A stretch of 64,000 nucleotides of DNA, taken from contig NZ_LVJI01000054.1 in assembly GCF_001637225.1 (NCBI RefSeq), positions 251,824 through 315,823 of the forward strand, given 5' to 3'. The position numbers were made by a program, and so were the translations under genes. Positions 62,475-64,000 of the stretch are shown in pieces. The first letter of the stretch is position 1; every line of letters begins with the position of its first letter. This DNA comes from Paenibacillus antarcticus (GTDB lineage Bacteria; Bacillota; Bacilli; Paenibacillales; Paenibacillaceae). The notes below the pieces were generated by a model. That model worked only from the letters and a program-made list of their open reading frames with translations. It ran no database searches and had not been told where the DNA came from.

Positions 62475-64000
62475 TCAGCTCTTAATGGTAAGATCATCTT
62501 CACCCCAAATTAGGCGAATGACAGTGCCTTTTCCCAAAGCCGTATCTACGATAATTTGACCACCCATGGCTTCGATTAGCCCTTTGGATACGGCCATACC
62601 AAGACCTGTACCGTTCGAAGTCGAAGAGGTATTGGTTCCTCGGTAGTATCGCTCAAACAATCGATTTGCAGTATTTACATCCATACCCGTACCGTTGTCA
62701 GCGAATTGGATAGTATGTCCTATACCACCTTTGTCTGGCATAAGTGAGACAGTAAGTATCGTATCTGGTGGATTATGGAGAAGGGCGTTGGCTATTAAAT
62801 TGTTAATGACCCTCTCCAACCAAGGTGTATACAGATTAACAGTGATGTCGATAGGAGAAGGATTGTAGACAATGGCTTCTTTCTTGTAAAAAGGGTTAGT
62901 TGCCGCTTGATTTAACGCTTTCTGTAACCAGTTATTGAGCTCGATCTCCTCGGACTCTGGCGGTCGGACACCGCTCTTCAACCGATAACTCATCGCAAGA
63001 TCATTAATCAGCATATCCATATGTGCAGACTTCTCCAACATTGTACCCGAGAACTTACGAATCTCTTCTGCCGTCCATTCATATTGCGGTTCAGCAAGCA
63101 AGTGCGCATAGCCTTTAATCGAAACGAGAGGCGTTTTCAGATCATGGGTTATTCCAGCAATCCATTCTTCCCTCATATTATCCGTTTGCTGACGCAATGC
63201 CTGATCTCTTTGTAAGGTGCCTGAGAGCTTGTCTATTGAATACATAACGTCAGCAAAAATTCGGTAACGACGCTTCCATTTTCCTGAACGCATCCGGCTG
63301 CGGTGAATGCCTCTATGATCTACTGGCTCTTGGTATACAGCATTACCGAGATCGTCGAGCCATGTGAGGATATGAAGCAACGGGACGCCAAACCGATGTG
63401 CCTGCCATAGTGAGAGCAAGAGAAATGACAATAATATAGTTGAGAACATTACAAATATACCGATGAATATCGTTCTCGCTTCAGCAGATAAATACCAACT
63501 ATCGCTTATAGGCTTGCCAAAAGCATTTGGAAGACTGACGACCCAGGTAAGTTCGCTTTCATTAACATATACGGAGGATAGATGGAAGCCGTATCTTTCG
63601 TTGTACATTGTGCGTAGAGCAAGCTCCTGAAGTGTATAGGTGTTCGGTGCAGATGCAGGTCGATTGAAGGCAGCTAGTTCGGAGCCATATGCATCTAGTA
63701 ATTGAACGTAACCGTTAAGATGCTTAAGGCGTGTGGTTACTTCGTTAGGTAACATCAGAATTCCATTAGAAGTTAATGACCCTTGACTACTTACTTGTTC
63801 TAATAACGTGCCCATATCATTAGACACGCCATATAACAATGTAAATGTTCGACCGTCCTTCTCTTGGATCCATAGATAGATCTGATAGGGGAAAGGCTTG
63901 GCGCCTGTCCAATAGGAGAGGAACTCGCCTGGCGCATATTTCTTTGGCACATCCTTCGGTGCATTGTAGGATTGCTCAACTTGACCGTTCTCATCAAGAC
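62475..64000 (-). CDS. Sensor histidine kinase, 5' end beyond the window
   Basis: The frame stays open to base 64000, so the true start is outside. Visible: extracytoplasmic sensor part, one membrane helix (FIGIFVMFSTILLSFLLLSLW), dimerisation helix with the phospho-His in GITHDLKTPLVSIKGYAH, and an ATPase domain with N-box NNLIANALLHNP, DNGTGM and GTGLGM. Autophosphorylates and passes phosphate to a response regulator, probably encoded upstream outside the window. Confidence 0.92.
   Translation of the reverse strand, partial: LDENGQVEQSYNAPKDVPKKYAPGEFLSYWTGAKPFPYQIYLWIQEKDGRTFTLLYGVSNDMGTLLEQVSSQGSLTSNGILMLPNEVTTRLKHLNGYVQLLDAYGSELAAFNRPASAPNTYTLQELALRTMYNERYGFHLSSVYVNESELTWVVSLPNAFGKPISDSWYLSAEARTIFIGIFVMFSTILLSFLLLSLWQAHRFGVPLLHILTWLDDLGNAVYQEPVDHRGIHRSRMRSGKWKRRYRIFADVMYSIDKLSGTLQRDQALRQQTDNMREEWIAGITHDLKTPLVSIKGYAHLLAEPQYEWTAEEIRKFSGTMLEKSAHMDMLINDLAMSYRLKSGVRPPESEEIELNNWLQKALNQAATNPFYKKEAIVYNPSPIDITVNLYTPWLERVINNLIANALLHNPPDTILTVSLMPDKGGIGHTIQFADNGTGMDVNTANRLFERYYRGTNTSSTSNGTGLGMAVSKGLIEAMGGQIIVDTALGKGTVIRLIWGEDDLTIKS

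Overview
The window looks like chromosome from a Paenibacillus-type, spore-forming member of the Bacillota. The reasons are strong AGGAGG-type ribosome sites, many GTG and TTG starts, U-tailed hairpin terminators, an AraR-controlled arabinose operon, CcpA-type cre sites, a CdaS-type (sporulation) diadenylate cyclase, and large secreted polysaccharide enzymes ending in cohesin and dockerin modules. I saw no rRNA, tRNA, CRISPR array, insertion sequence or prophage.

Layout. 0-2.1 kb: a family 1 pectate lyase whose frame is broken by one stop just after the signal peptide. 2.4-7.7 kb: araR divergent from araB-araD-araA, with three AraR-type operators and a possible cre site between them. 7.7-14.2 kb: small and hypothetical genes, a transglutaminase-like protein that seems to lack its catalytic His, a CPBP protease, an SDR, a probably leaderless ArsR regulator, and a quinone-reductase-like enzyme with an aldehyde dehydrogenase. 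14.3-23.9 kb: an AT-rich accessory stretch with HAD and dienelactone-type hydrolases, a MerR regulator with a serine hydrolase, four GNAT acetyltransferases, a zinc-ribbon membrane protein and an unknown pair. 24-25.6 kb: mntH with a likely MntR box.

25.7-32.6 kb: an AraC regulator divergent from a membrane-anchored SurA-like protein and a 1542-residue beta-helix protein carrying both cohesin and dockerin, followed by the broken tail of a cell-wall amidase gene. 32.6-33.3 kb: a small membrane protein resembling Pyr4/PaxB-type terpene cyclases. 33.6-38.2 kb: a MetE-like protein, then a MarR, ring-cleaving dioxygenase, luciferase-like oxidoreductase and FMN reductase operon resembling the MhqR quinone-stress regulon. 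38.3-44.7 kb: mtlD without a visible ribosome site, then an AraC regulator divergent from a GH2 glycosidase and a GPH sugar symporter. 45-48.9 kb: cdaS, an FMN reductase, an ABC-F ATPase and an orphan HPt protein.

49.6-53.2 kb: a three-gene operon with a membrane coiled-coil protein, a substrate-binding/VWA hybrid and a TelA protein. This is the best candidate for an envelope-stress system that is not understood. 53.4-56.8 kb: a DsbA-like thioredoxin protein, an AMIN/Amidase_3 hydrolase and a CueP-like copper protein. 57-59.4 kb: a 794-residue tandem terpenoid enzyme with a diverged class I-like domain ahead of a canonical prenyl diphosphate synthase. 59.5-64 kb: a probably truncated LuxR regulator, a secreted serine hydrolase and a partial sensor kinase.

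The main themes are plant-polysaccharide use (pectate lyase, arabinose, GH2/GPH, beta-helix protein), envelope and redox stress (quinone operon, TelA operon, Dsb, CueP, amidase) and possible terpenoid chemistry. Several gene remnants, and genes without 5' signals, mark old recombination joints. All family calls are from reading the sequence; no database search was run.
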